Shown: positions 25,654 to 35,215 of the stretch, piece after piece
Numbering within the stretch: position 1 is the first letter of the stretch
How the letters are laid out: every line of letters starts with the position of its first letter
Source of the DNA: Bacteroidota bacterium
Lineage (GTDB): Bacteria; Bacteroidota; Bacteroidia; Cytophagales; Cytophagaceae
Length of the DNA: 64,000 bases
Assembly: GCA_023428135.1 (NCBI GenBank)
Contig: JAEYZG010000070.1
Coordinates: 15,144 to 79,143 of the forward strand
Reading direction: 5' to 3'
Program-made: the position numbers and the translations under genes
The notes under the pieces: generated by a model
Database searches by the model: none
What the model saw: the letters and a program-made list of their open reading frames with translations, nothing else
Told to the model about the DNA's origin: nothing

Positions 25654-28407
25654 ATGGAAAAATATTCATATATCAGTAATGCTCACACAGATTACCTGGA
25701 TGAACTTTACAAAAGCTACAAAGAAAATCCTGAGTCAGTAGATTACAGCTGGCAAAAATTTTTCGAAGGTTTTGATTTTTCAACTCAGAAGTTCGGAGAA
25801 AATGGTGGAAAAACAAATGGCCATGCAGCTAAAGGCGCTACATCAGTTTCTTCGGATGCAGTTCTAAAGGAAATTAAAGTTAGCCAGTTAATTCATTCCT
25901 ACAGAAGCAGAGCTCACTTAAAATCTAAGACTAACCCTGTAAGAGAAAGAAAAGATAGAAAAGCTTTACTTGATCTTAGAGATTTTGGTCTTTCCGATGC
26001 TGATCTTGATACTCCTTTCCAGGCAGGTGAGCAATTGGGCATACCAGGAGCTACATTGCGCAAAATTATTGAGACTTTAAAATATATATATGAAGGCCCG
26101 ATAGGCTTTGAATATTCCTATATAAGAGAACCTGAAATCTTAGAGTGGATTAAAGATAAAGTAGAGAAAGAATCTCTTAATTATAAGCTAAGCGCTGAGG
26201 AAAAGAAAAGGATTCTTTATAAACTGAATGAGGCGGTTGTCTTTGAAAACTTTCTTCATACGAAATACATAGGTCAGAAAAGATTTTCACTGGAAGGAGG
26301 GGAAACAACTATTCCGGCTCTTGACGTATTGATCAGTATGGGGGCAGAGCATGGTGTGGAAGAAGTTGTAATTGGTATGGCGCACAGGGGAAGGCTAAAC
26401 GTTCTTGCCAATGTCATGGGCAAAACCTATGAGCATATATTCAATGAGTTTGAAGGAACAGCAGTGCCTGATCTTACAATGGGTGATGGTGATGTAAAGT
26501 ACCATATGGGTTATTCAAGTGAGGTTACTACTGTAAACAATAAGAAAGTTTACTTGAAACTTGCTCCTAACCCTTCTCACCTTGAGGCCGTGGATCCTGT
26601 AGTTTTGGGCTATGTAAGAGCAAAAGCGGACAGAATCTATAAATACGATTATAAAAAAATACTTCCGGTATTGATCCACGGGGATGCAGCTGTGGCCGGT
26701 CAGGGAATTGTTTATGAGATCGCTCAGATGTCTAAACTACCGGGTTACAACGTAGGAGGTACCATCCACTTTGTGATCAACAACCAGGTTGGTTTTACTA
26801 CAGACTTTGATGATGCCCGTTCAAGTATCTATTGTACAGATGTGGCAAAGATCATAGATGCGCCGGTGCTTCACGTAAATGGTGATGACCCTGAAGCGGT
26901 TGTTTTCTGTATGAAAGTTGCTGCAGAATACAGACAAAAATTCCAGAGAGATATTTTCATTGACATGGTGTGCTATAGAAGACATGGTCACAATGAAAGT
27001 GATGAGCCTAAATTTACACAGCCGTCTCTTTATAACATTATTGCAAGACATCCGAACCCAAGAGAAGTATACAACAAGAAACTTATAGAAAAGGGTGATG
27101 TTGATGCACAGTTAGCAAAAAATATGGATAAGGAATTTAGAGAAATGCTTCAGGATCGCCTTAACCAGGTGAAGCAGAAGCCTCTTCCTTATACGTTCCA
27201 GAAAATGGAAAAGGAATGGCAGGAACTAAGAATTTCTACACCTGCAGATTTTGAACAATCTCCCGATACCTTCATTTCTCCGGAAACTTTTGACAAAGTA
27301 GGTAACGCTCTTTCTACAATTCCTGATGGCTTCAAGCCATTGAAACAAATTGAAAAGCTCTTGAAAGACAGGAAAGAGCAATTCTTTGAAACAAAAGTAT
27401 TGAACTGGGCAAGTGCCGAACTACTGGCTTATGGATCTTTACTTCTTGACAGAAAGATTGTAAGGATAAGCGGACAGGACGTTCAAAGAGGTACATTCTC
27501 TCATAGACATGCTGTTCTGAAAGATGCTGAAACAAACGAGCCATACTTCACTCTAAACAATATAGCAGATAACCAAAAAAGTTTCAGAATTTACAACTCA
27601 CTACTTTCTGAAAACGCTGTTCTTGGTTTTGAGTATGGCTATGCAATGGCCAATCCTAATGCGCTTGTGATCTGGGAAGCACAATTTGGTGATTTTGCCA
27701 ACGGAGCGCAGGTAATGATTGACCAGTTTATTTCAAGTTCTGAGACCAAGTGGCAAAGACAGAACGGTGTGGTAATGCTGTTACCACATGGCTATGAAGG
27801 ACAAGGTCCTGAGCACTCAAGTGCAAGATTGGAAAGATTTATAGAACTAGGTGCTGATTATAACATTATTGTTGCAAACATAACAGAGCCATCAAACTTC
27901 TTCCACGCTTTAAGAAGGCAAGTGACCTGGCCGTTCAGAAAGCCGTTGATCGTAATGTCTCCTAAGTCATTGTTAAGAAACCCTTCAGTAATTTCTCCGA
28001 TGAGTGAATTCACAAGCGGAAAATTCAGAGAAATTATTGATGACAAGGAGGCAGATCCTAAAAAAGTGAAGAAGCTTCTGTTGTGTACAGGAAAGATTTA
28101 TTATGATCTACTTGAAGAGAAGGTAAACAATAAGAGAAGCGATGTTGCTATCGTAAGACTTGAGCAATTATATCCTCTTGCTCAAGATCAGTTGAACGCC
28201 GTTCTTAACAAGTACAAAGGAGCTAAAGTGCTGTGGGTTCAGGAAGAACCTGTAAACATGGGAGCTTGGGAGTTTATATTGAGAAATTTATATAAGAAAG
28301 CTGATATAGATGTAGTTGCCAGAGATGAGGCTGCTTCTCCTGCCGTGGGATACCTGAAAGCTCATAATGAGTCACAAAAAGACCTTGTACAACAAGCATT
28401 TGCATAA
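25654..28407 (+). CDS. sucA: 2-oxoglutarate dehydrogenase E1 component
   Basis: Thiamine-diphosphate enzyme that decarboxylates 2-oxoglutarate and passes the succinyl group to the E2 lipoyl arm. The 917 residues are full length. The N-terminal tail (YLDELYKSYKENPESVDYSWQKFF) is the usual E2-binding segment. The ThDP part includes IGMAHRGRLNVLANVMGK and GDAAVAGQGIVYE, with the metal site VINNQVGFTT. The C-terminal transketolase-like domain has LLPHGYEGQGPEHSSARLER and ends with VQEEPVNMGAW. It is 40 bases before the E2 gene. Succinyl-transferring identity is from overall pattern and synteny with E2. Confidence 0.96.
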   Translation: MEKYSYISNAHTDYLDELYKSYKENPESVDYSWQKFFEGFDFSTQKFGENGGKTNGHAAKGATSVSSDAVLKEIKVSQLIHSYRSRAHLKSKTNPVRERKDRKALLDLRDFGLSDADLDTPFQAGEQLGIPGATLRKIIETLKYIYEGPIGFEYSYIREPEILEWIKDKVEKESLNYKLSAEEKKRILYKLNEAVVFENFLHTKYIGQKRFSLEGGETTIPALDVLISMGAEHGVEEVVIGMAHRGRLNVLANVMGKTYEHIFNEFEGTAVPDLTMGDGDVKYHMGYSSEVTTVNNKKVYLKLAPNPSHLEAVDPVVLGYVRAKADRIYKYDYKKILPVLIHGDAAVAGQGIVYEIAQMSKLPGYNVGGTIHFVINNQVGFTTDFDDARSSIYCTDVAKIIDAPVLHVNGDDPEAVVFCMKVAAEYRQKFQRDIFIDMVCYRRHGHNESDEPKFTQPSLYNIIARHPNPREVYNKKLIEKGDVDAQLAKNMDKEFREMLQDRLNQVKQKPLPYTFQKMEKEWQELRISTPADFEQSPDTFISPETFDKVGNALSTIPDGFKPLKQIEKLLKDRKEQFFETKVLNWASAELLAYGSLLLDRKIVRISGQDVQRGTFSHRHAVLKDAETNEPYFTLNNIADNQKSFRIYNSLLSENAVLGFEYGYAMANPNALVIWEAQFGDFANGAQVMIDQFISSSETKWQRQNGVVMLLPHGYEGQGPEHSSARLERFIELGADYNIIVANITEPSNFFHALRRQVTWPFRKPLIVMSPKSLLRNPSVISPMSEFTSGKFREIIDDKEADPKKVKKLLLCTGKIYYDLLEEKVNNKRSDVAIVRLEQLYPLAQDQLNAVLNKYKGAKVLWVQEEPVNMGAWEFILRNLYKKADIDVVARDEAASPAVGYLKAHNESQKDLVQQAFA

Positions 28408-28447
28408 TAATTGAATTAATAACCTTTTTCACTAAATAATAAAGAGA

Positions 28448-29932
28448 ATGGCTTTAGAAATAAAAGTCCCGGTAGTCGGGGAATCTATATCAGAAGTAAC
28501 GGTTGCAAGATGGAATAAGAAAGACGGGGACTTTGTTAATGCAGATGAACTTCTTTGTGAACTTGAGTCTGACAAAGCGACCTTTGAATTAAATGCTGAA
28601 ACAGCTGGAATCCTTCGTATCAAAGCGAAGGAAGGAGAAACGGTTGTAATTGGCGGGCTTCTTTGCGAAATCGAGCCAAGTGGCAAAAGTGAAACTAAGC
28701 CAAAAGAAGCTGCCAAAGAAGAAGCTCCGGCTCAAACTTCCGGAAGCTCTGTAATTGAAATGAAGGTTCCAACAGTAGGGGAATCTATCTCAGAAGTGAC
28801 ACTTGCTCGTTGGTTTAAAAAGAATGGAGAAGCTGTTGCTGCTGAAGAAGTTCTTTGCGAATTAGAGTCAGACAAAGCTACATTTGAGCTTACAGCTGAA
28901 GCTTCTGGAACATTAGATATCATTGCACAGGAAGGTGCTGTTCTGCCGATTGGAGCTACTATTTGTAAAATATCAGGAGCAGTTGCCAAATCAGGAGCAA
29001 AAACTGCTGCTGCTCCGGTAGCAGGAAATACTGACTATGCTAAAGGTCATACTTCTCCTGCTGCAGGTAAGATACTTGCGGAAAAAGGTATTTCTCCAGT
29101 TGCAGTTGCCGGTACAGGTAAAGATGGAAGAATTACTAAAGAAGATGCCTTGAATGCTGAAGCTGTGAAAAAGGAGAGTGCTCCTGCTGCAAAACCTGCG
29201 GAAGCTACTAAACCTGCAGTTCAAGGTGGTGCAAGAAGCCAGAGAAGAGAGAAAATGACAAGTCTTAGAAAGACTGTGTCAAGAAGATTGGTAGCTGTGA
29301 AAAACGAAACGGCGATGCTTACTACTTTCAATGAAGTAGATATGAAACCAATCATGGATCTGAGAGCAAAATATAAAGATCAGTTCAAAGATAAGTATCA
29401 GGTTGGCTTAGGTTTTATGTCTTTCTTTACTAAAGCCTGCTGCCTCGCTCTTCGCGAATATCCTGCTGTAAATGCCTTTATTGACGGTGAAGAAATCGTT
29501 TATAATGACTTCTGTGATGTGTCAATCGCAGTTTCAGCGCCTAAAGGACTTGTTGTTCCTGTGATTCGTAACGCAGAGACAATGTCTTTTGATCAGGTGG
29601 AAAAAGAAGTAGTGAGACTTGCTCTGCGTGCTAGAGATAATAAACTTACTATTGATGAAATGACAGGTGGAACTTTCACTATCACCAACGGTGGAATCTT
29701 CGGATCTATGCTTTCTACTCCGATTATCAATGCTCCTCAGTCTGCAATTCTTGGAATGCATAATATAGTTGAGAGACCTGTTGCTGTAGGAGGACAAGTA
29801 GTTATACGTCCGATTATGTACGTAGCACTTTCATATGATCACAGAATTATCGATGGAAGAGAGTCTGTAGGCTTCCTAGTTAGAGTAAAACAATTACTTG
29901 AAGATCCTTCAAGATTATTATTAGGTATATAA
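28448..29932 (+). CDS. sucB: 2-oxoglutarate dehydrogenase E2 (dihydrolipoyl succinyltransferase) with two lipoyl domains
   Basis: 494 residues with two tandem lipoyl domains instead of the single one usual for SucB. Residues about 2-77 and 104-177 each carry [11 protein letters not shown], with the lipoylated lysines at 43 and 143. Ala/Pro/Lys-rich linkers follow each. The E1/E3-binding domain lies near 197-230 ([20 protein letters not shown]). The catalytic chloramphenicol-acetyltransferase-like core ends with [18 protein letters not shown] (His and Asp of DHRxxDG). A 40-base gap follows sucA. Its E1 partner and the E3 gene nearby support the 2-oxoglutarate complex, although a two-lipoyl E2 also occurs in pyruvate complexes. 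Confidence 0.93.
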   Translation: MALEIKVPVVGESISEVTVARWNKKDGDFVNADELLCELESDKATFELNAETAGILRIKAKEGETVVIGGLLCEIEPSGKSETKPKEAAKEEAPAQTSGSSVIEMKVPTVGESISEVTLARWFKKNGEAVAAEEVLCELESDKATFELTAEASGTLDIIAQEGAVLPIGATICKISGAVAKSGAKTAAAPVAGNTDYAKGHTSPAAGKILAEKGISPVAVAGTGKDGRITKEDALNAEAVKKESAPAAKPAEATKPAVQGGARSQRREKMTSLRKTVSRRLVAVKNETAMLTTFNEVDMKPIMDLRAKYKDQFKDKYQVGLGFMSFFTKACCLALREYPAVNAFIDGEEIVYNDFCDVSIAVSAPKGLVVPVIRNAETMSFDQVEKEVVRLALRARDNKLTIDEMTGGTFTITNGGIFGSMLSTPIINAPQSAILGMHNIVERPVAVGGQVVIRPIMYVALSYDHRIIDGRESVGFLVRVKQLLEDPSRLLLGI

Positions 29933-29937
29933 GAAAT

Positions 29938-30876
29938 ATGCATTATTTCAGACTGCTATTAGTTTTTCTTTCTCTGATTTTCGCATCATCACAAAGTTAT
30001 GCTCAGATCTTTGACATAAAGACAAGTGATGCCAGGAAGATCAAGGAAAGAAAACTGATTGTAGTACTTGCAGATACAACTCATGCATGGGGCAAAAGGA
30101 ATAATGATTTGTTGAAGTCGATTGTCCCTGAATACTGGGATTCCATTTCAATTGAATTCATGGACCTTGCACAAGTGAAGAAATTGTATGCTGCAAAAAA
30201 TACAGAATATTTCACCCTTGAATTTTCATCTCTAAGATCTCAGAAGAATCCCCTTCTTGAAAAACTTAATCCTGAGGTAGATCCGAGATCTGTACTATGG
30301 AATGCTAAAGAGCACGGATATTTTGAGCTGGCTTTGTCAGAAAATTTTGAGAGGCCGTTTTATAAATTGCGGACAGCAGTATCAGCACCTATTGAAGGTG
30401 ATTTTATTATCTCCATTCAGCAAATTTCCAAACTGGTTGATTATAAAAAACTGGAGCCGGGGTTTTCTGATAAAGAGTATTTCAAATCCATTGCAGCAAA
30501 AGCTCAGACTTTGAAGGATCGGACACTCAACATAGATACGCTTCAGTTGAAACGTGTTTTCAAAACATTTGCATATGTTTCGGAAGAGTATACTCAGAAG
30601 TACAGGTTGACAGATTTCGTGGAGATTGCTGAAAAGATAAAAGTATCTGATAGTACAGCGGCATATACAGCTGTAATACCTTATACAGATATTCTGGGAA
30701 GAGGAAAAAGCTTTGAAGGTACAGCAGGGGGAGGAATGGAAGCATATGAAGGGAATATTTATTACCTGCATGTTGTTATAGATGCCAGGGATGGCGAGAT
30801 AATAAGTTTTGCAAAAGACGAAAATGCCAATATTGAGCGTAGAAGCCTGAGGCAGTTTGTCAGATATTTCGAATAA
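29938..30876 (+). CDS. Exported protein of unknown function in the 2-oxoglutarate dehydrogenase operon
   Basis: 312 residues with a signal peptide (about 1-22, ending SQSYAQ). The mature part has mixed alpha/beta character, an early VVLADTTHAWGKRNNDLLKS and a conserved-looking end (GGGMEAYEGNIYYLHVVID, then RSLRQFVRYFE). No catalytic motif or lipobox is recognised. It starts 5 bases after sucB and ends 37 bases before lpdA, so it must be cotranscribed with a cytoplasmic enzyme complex, although its product should be periplasmic. No function is assigned. Confidence 0.75.
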   Translation: MHYFRLLLVFLSLIFASSQSYAQIFDIKTSDARKIKERKLIVVLADTTHAWGKRNNDLLKSIVPEYWDSISIEFMDLAQVKKLYAAKNTEYFTLEFSSLRSQKNPLLEKLNPEVDPRSVLWNAKEHGYFELALSENFERPFYKLRTAVSAPIEGDFIISIQQISKLVDYKKLEPGFSDKEYFKSIAAKAQTLKDRTLNIDTLQLKRVFKTFAYVSEEYTQKYRLTDFVEIAEKIKVSDSTAAYTAVIPYTDILGRGKSFEGTAGGGMEAYEGNIYYLHVVIDARDGEIISFAKDENANIERRSLRQFVRYFE

Positions 30877-30913
30877 ACATTTCACAATTTTAACTTTTTA
30901 AATTTCTGATCAT

Positions 30914-32311
30914 ATGACATATGATGTTGTAGTTATTGGTTCGGGTCCTGGCGGTTATGTTGCTGCCATCAGATGTGCCCAGTTAGGAATGAAAACAGCT
31001 CTGGTTGAGAAATATACTTCGCTTGGAGGTACTTGTCTTAATGTAGGTTGTATACCATCAAAAGCATTACTTGATTCTTCAGAGCATTATCATAATGCTG
31101 CTCATGCTTTCAAATCGCATGGTATAGAGTTAAAAGACCTGAAGGCGAATATTAAGCAGATGATCCAGAGAAAAGGTGATGTCGTTAGCAAAACGGTAGA
31201 GGGCATCAACTTTTTGATGAAGAAGAATAAAATTGATGTCTATACCGGTCTTGGTTCGTTCCTGGATAAAAATACAATTCAGATAGCCGGTGGTGATGGA
31301 AACAAAACCATCACCACCAAGAAGACAATCATTGCTACAGGTTCAAAGCCGTCTTCATTGCCATCAATTGCTATCGATAAACAAAGAATTATTACTTCTA
31401 CAGAGGCGCTTAACCTTACTGAAATTCCTAAGCACATGATTGTGATAGGAGGTGGTGTAATCGGTTTGGAGCTTGGTTCTGTGTACGCCAGACTGGGTAC
31501 GAAGATCACGGTTATAGAATACCTTGACTCAATTATCCCGACAATGGATAAGGCTCTTGGAAGAGAGTTGCAAAAGGTATTGAAAGGACTAGGCTTTGAG
31601 TTTTACTTCAATCATAAAGTTACAGGTGCTACTGTAAAAGGAAAAGAAGTAACTGTAAAGGCAGATGATAAGCTTGGTAATTCAGTTGAATTTAAAGGAG
31701 ATTATTGTCTCGTATCTGTAGGCAGAAAACCTTATACAGAAGGCTTAGGTCTTGAGAAAGCAGGAGTGAAACTGGATGAAAGAGGAAGAATTGCTGTAAA
31801 TGATCATTTGGAAACTTCTGTTCCTGGAATTTATGCAATAGGTGATGTAGTCAGAGGTGCGATGCTTGCACATAAAGCTGAAGAAGAAGGTGTATTCGTT
31901 GCTGAATATATGGCTGGTCAAAAGCCACATATTAATTATAATCTGATTCCCGGGGTAGTTTATACCTGGCCGGAAGTGGCAGCAGTAGGTTTTACTGAAG
32001 ACCAATTAAAGGAGCAGGGAAGAGCATATAAAACAGGATCGTTTCCATTTAAAGCGTTGGGTAGAGCAAGAGCGAGTATGGATACAGATGGTTTCGTAAA
32101 AGTTCTTGCTGATAAAGGAACAGATGAAATTCTTGGGGTACATATCATTGGTCCGAGAGCTGCTGATATGATTGCAGAAGCGGTAGTAGCGATGGAATTC
32201 AGAGCATCTGCAGAAGATGTTTCAAGAATGTCTCACGCACACCCTACTTATACGGAAGCATTCAAAGAGGCATGTCTTGCTGCTACTGAAAACAGAGCGC
32301 TGCACATGTAA
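30914..32311 (+). CDS. lpdA: Dihydrolipoyl dehydrogenase (E3)
   Basis: FAD-linked oxidoreductase that reoxidises the dihydrolipoyl arms using NAD+. The 465 residues show the FAD motif GSGPGGYVAAIRCAQLG (9-25), the redox disulfide GGTCLNVGCIPSK with Cys41 and Cys46, the NAD motif VIGGGVIGLELGSVYARLG (near 178-196), the second FAD motif YAIGDV, and the C-terminal interface dyad in HAHPTYTEAFKEA (His/Glu acting in trans). It is the last gene of the sucAB unit and ends at a clear terminator. It may also serve pyruvate dehydrogenase and glycine cleavage complexes encoded elsewhere. Confidence 0.96.
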   Translation: MTYDVVVIGSGPGGYVAAIRCAQLGMKTALVEKYTSLGGTCLNVGCIPSKALLDSSEHYHNAAHAFKSHGIELKDLKANIKQMIQRKGDVVSKTVEGINFLMKKNKIDVYTGLGSFLDKNTIQIAGGDGNKTITTKKTIIATGSKPSSLPSIAIDKQRIITSTEALNLTEIPKHMIVIGGGVIGLELGSVYARLGTKITVIEYLDSIIPTMDKALGRELQKVLKGLGFEFYFNHKVTGATVKGKEVTVKADDKLGNSVEFKGDYCLVSVGRKPYTEGLGLEKAGVKLDERGRIAVNDHLETSVPGIYAIGDVVRGAMLAHKAEEEGVFVAEYMAGQKPHINYNLIPGVVYTWPEVAAVGFTEDQLKEQGRAYKTGSFPFKALGRARASMDTDGFVKVLADKGTDEILGVHIIGPRAADMIAEAVVAMEFRASAEDVSRMSHAHPTYTEAFKEACLAATENRALHM

Positions 32312-32331
32312 TTCTTGTGATTACTAACATT

Positions 32332-32370
32332 AAAAGGCTATTCTGAATAAGGATAGCCTTTTTTATTTTA
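32332..32370 (+). terminator. Terminator of the sucAB-lpdA operon
   Basis: A perfect 10-bp stem (32332-32341 with 32353-32362) has an 11-base loop and is followed by TTTTATTTT, 20 bases after the lpdA stop. Confidence 0.88.
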
Positions 32371-32372
32371 CA

Positions 32373-32424
32373 ATTGATGCCATCGCTCTGAGCGATGGCA
32401 TCAATCGAATGTGAAGGACATTCG
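32373..32424. repeat. Long near-gapless palindrome followed by a second hairpin
   Basis: Two 16-base arms (32373-32388 and 32390-32405) are perfect reverse complements separated by a single base. Immediately after them, 7-base arms (32406-32412 and 32418-32424) form a second hairpin with loop GAAGG. The pair lies just behind the lpdA terminator and is not needed for it. The form resembles an extragenic palindromic (REP/miniature) element; no second copy was noticed in this window. Confidence 0.6.
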
Positions 32425-32581
32425 GAATTGTCCGTTAGTGAATTCTCACTTAATGATTGTTTGATTTATGCCGTTTTCCTTCTGATTCCACCTCTTCATT
32501 TGTCGCATTTAACCTCATGTTTTTTTAACTTAAGAATGATTACTTTGTATTAGTATATAACTCTTAAACAGGCAACAGAAA

Positions 32582-33016
32582 ATGTCACTAATCAACCCTT
32601 ATCTGATGTTCAACGGCAATTGCCTTGAAGCATTTAATTTTTATAAATCCGTATTTGACGGAGAGTTTATTTCTATTCAAAAATTTAAGGATTTACCACC
32701 TTCGGAAGATTTTAAAATTGACGCAAAGTTTGGAGACAGAATTATGCATATAACTCTTCCGATTAATAAAGAAAAAGACAATGTACTTATGGGTTGTGAT
32801 TCAAACCCTGAATATGGGGAAGTTCCGGTTGTCAGTAATATTACCCTGAGTTTTAGTGCCGATTCTAAATCTATTGCGGATAAAGTTTTTAGTTCCCTAT
32901 CGGAAGGAGGAAAAGTCTCAATGCCTTTAGCAGATACATTCTGGGGATCTTATTTTGGTATGTGTGAAGATAAATTCGGAACCAGTTGGATGGTAAGCTT
33001 TGATAAATCCAAATAA
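32582..33016 (+). CDS. VOC-superfamily protein, PhnB/glyoxalase-like
   Basis: 144 residues of the PhnB-like 3-dmu-9_3-mt type. It begins with NPYLMFNGNCLEAFNFYKSVFDGEF, which contains the conserved C-EAF-FY, and ends with SYFGMCEDKFGTSWMVSF, the usual DP/KFG..W closing strand. It is a cytoplasmic beta-alpha-beta fold with no known reaction for most members. It lies 59 bases before an SRPBCC gene, and the two often occur together in this phylum. Confidence 0.85.
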   Translation: MSLINPYLMFNGNCLEAFNFYKSVFDGEFISIQKFKDLPPSEDFKIDAKFGDRIMHITLPINKEKDNVLMGCDSNPEYGEVPVVSNITLSFSADSKSIADKVFSSLSEGGKVSMPLADTFWGSYFGMCEDKFGTSWMVSFDKSK

Positions 33017-33075
33017 TATAAGGATTGAAACCAGTTTGAAATCAAAAGTTGTTTTAACTGAAAAGATATATTTCT

Positions 33076-33522
33076 ATGGTTACATTGACATTACTTAAAT
33101 TTTCGGTGCAAATTAATGCATCGAGAGATAAAGTGTGGGATGCACTTTGGTCTGATGCTTCATATCGACAATGGACAGAGGCTTTTAGTCCTGGCTCTTA
33201 CGCGGATACTGACTGGAAAGAAGGAAGTAAAATAAAATTCCTGACTGCTGAGGGGGATGGTATGTTTAGTGTTATAGAAACTAAGAAACCTAATAGCCAA
33301 ATGACCTTCAGGCATCTGGGAACAGTCTTAAAAGGCAAGGAACAGCCAGAGTCAAAAGAAAGTGAAGAGTGGGAAGGGGCTAAGGAAAGTTATTTCCTTT
33401 CTGAAAAGGATGGAATAACTGAACTTAATGTGGAGGTTGATGTAACCAATCAATATCAGGATTATTTTAATAAAACATTTCCAAAGGCACTGGAGATTGT
33501 TAAAAAAAATGCTGAACAATAG
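33076..33522 (+). CDS. SRPBCC (AHSA1-like) domain protein
   Basis: 148 residues with the START-like helix-grip pattern: KFSVQINASRDKVWDALWSDASYRQWTEAF at the start, FLTAEGDGMFSVIETKKPN in the middle and a long C-terminal helix (FNKTFPKALEIVKKNAEQ). These proteins bind hydrophobic ligands or act as Hsp90 activator-like domains; no specific substrate can be read. It follows the VOC gene on the same strand and is followed by a hairpin that may terminate transcription. Confidence 0.85.
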   Translation: MVTLTLLKFSVQINASRDKVWDALWSDASYRQWTEAFSPGSYADTDWKEGSKIKFLTAEGDGMFSVIETKKPNSQMTFRHLGTVLKGKEQPESKESEEWEGAKESYFLSEKDGITELNVEVDVTNQYQDYFNKTFPKALEIVKKNAEQ

Positions 33523-33534
33523 GTTTGTCTTGAG

Positions 33535-33589
33535 AAATAGCAGGATTCATCCAGCCTGATCGATTCCTGCTATTTTAAGTTCAATTTTT
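33535..33589 (+). terminator. Probable terminator after the SRPBCC gene
   Basis: A perfect 11-bp stem (33535-33545 with 33565-33575) with a 19-base loop is followed, after a short gap, by a T-rich stretch. Confidence 0.5.
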
Positions 33590-33715
33590 AGGCATCACTG
33601 TATTGTTATTTTTGATATAGTTTGATTTTTAAAGTTGCAGGTGTTTTTCCTTTATTTTGTAACTTTATTTAATTGCCTATAGTAAAATTCTACTCAATTT
33701 TATTGAGACAAGTTT

Positions 33716-35113
33716 ATGTCAATTGTTTATAATACATCATTGTTGTGGAAAAGCGTCGAAAACTTTACACTTGATGAACCCACAGATGTTTATGGTTTTT
33801 CTACCCGCCTTGCAAATGAAAATAAGTGGACGATAAATTTTGTCAAGTCTGCTATACTGGAATACAAAAAGTTTATGTATCTGGCTGCTACCTCCGAAAA
33901 AATGGTATCGCCATCTGAGGTAGTAGATATTGTATGGCACCAGCACCTGGTGTTTACTAAGTCCTATAATGAATTCTGCAATCTGTTAGGCAGAAAGATT
34001 GAACATGTTCCTTCGACTCATAATAGTAAGGACCATAAGAAGTTTGCTGCAGCTAAAGAGAGAACGAAGGTGATATATGAAGGAACTTTCGGAATGCAAC
34101 CGGAAGAAATATGGAATTACTCTGATATATATGGACCACTTTCATTACCTAAAGCTTCAATTAATTTAAGAACATTTTTATTAATAGGAATCTTTGCCTT
34201 TGTCGTTCTTGTAACGCCTTGTTATTATTTGTTTAGACCTCTTGTAATACAAATTGGTAATCCATATTATATGTGGATGTTATTGTTGAGCTGTGGGGCA
34301 ACATTCGGCTTGTTGAATCTTTATAATAAGAGAATACAGTCAGAGTTTTTGAATGTCCTACCTAAATATTCTTTCTTAAAAAAACTCACCCCGGCTGAGC
34401 TAATCTATGCCCAGGATTGTGATCTATCACCTTTTATTGATGGCATAGTGAGCAGAATGATTGAAGAAAATAAAATTAATGTGAGTAAAAATAGATTGAA
34501 GAATAAGGTAAAGTCTGCAGTTACGAACATTTATGAATTTGTGGTAAAAGAAACACTGGGAAGTCATAGCAGAATTAAGTATAACGAACTTTTAAGACTT
34601 CTTAAAGGGCGGCATGTATTTTCTTCCATTGCCGGCTCAATGGATGCATTTCAAAAATATTATATCAAATCAAAGTTCTTTGGAAGACTATACTATATGA
34701 ACTTTGCAATTATATCACTTGTATATATGGCAGGAGCCGTGAGGCTCTTTACAGGGATATCTAGAGACAGGCCTGTGTTCTGGTTAGTAGTATTTTTAAT
34801 AGCCTATCTTATATTGACTATATTTTTTCTCAGGCGTCTTACTAAACAAATATTAAAAGAAACTATTCCTGTCTTTTACAGAGCATCAGGTTCACACGAT
34901 CATATCAACACTGAAGAGTGGGATTGGAGATATTTTATGGCTGGTTCATTATTACTTGCTCCTACATTTATTTCTGCACGGAATGCAGGTAATGAAAGTA
35001 GCAGCTCCGGAGGAGATAGCTCCTCATCGAGTTGTGGCAGTGGATGCAGCTCCGGTGGTGATAGTTCCTGCGGAAGCTCGTGCAGCAGCTGTGGTGGTTG
35101 TGGGGGAGATTAA
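33716..35113 (+). CDS. GRDP-like membrane protein with Cys/Gly/Ser-rich tail
   Basis: 465 residues in three parts. Residues about 1-130 resemble the glycine-rich-domain-protein (GRDP, PF07173) module, with VVDIVWHQHLVFTKSYNEFC (conserved W-H-x-H). Four or more membrane segments follow: about 154-175, 184-200, 325-343 and 350-367. The last 43 residues are almost only Ser, Gly, Cys and Asp (for example SSSSCGSGCSSGGDSSCGSS, with eight cysteines in all). Similar tails occur in TIGR04222-type membrane proteins. The tail may bind metal or form disulfides, depending on its side of the membrane. It stands alone between two terminators or gaps; function unknown. Confidence 0.75.
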   Translation: MSIVYNTSLLWKSVENFTLDEPTDVYGFSTRLANENKWTINFVKSAILEYKKFMYLAATSEKMVSPSEVVDIVWHQHLVFTKSYNEFCNLLGRKIEHVPSTHNSKDHKKFAAAKERTKVIYEGTFGMQPEEIWNYSDIYGPLSLPKASINLRTFLLIGIFAFVVLVTPCYYLFRPLVIQIGNPYYMWMLLLSCGATFGLLNLYNKRIQSEFLNVLPKYSFLKKLTPAELIYAQDCDLSPFIDGIVSRMIEENKINVSKNRLKNKVKSAVTNIYEFVVKETLGSHSRIKYNELLRLLKGRHVFSSIAGSMDAFQKYYIKSKFFGRLYYMNFAIISLVYMAGAVRLFTGISRDRPVFWLVVFLIAYLILTIFFLRRLTKQILKETIPVFYRASGSHDHINTEEWDWRYFMAGSLLLAPTFISARNAGNESSSSGGDSSSSSCGSGCSSGGDSSCGSSCSSCGGCGGD

Positions 35114-35215
35114 ATGTGTAAAAAAGTTTATCTTTCTTAGTTTTAGAATAAATTCATCAGTTTATTGATGAAGATTGATTATTATTAATTTTTAAAACAT
35201 AATGTTAAAAACTCT

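Noticed and set aside
30382..30885. 167-codon minus-strand frame
   Set aside because: It lies wholly antisense to a signal-peptide-bearing gene in an operon and has a Cys/Ile/Phe-rich shadow composition.
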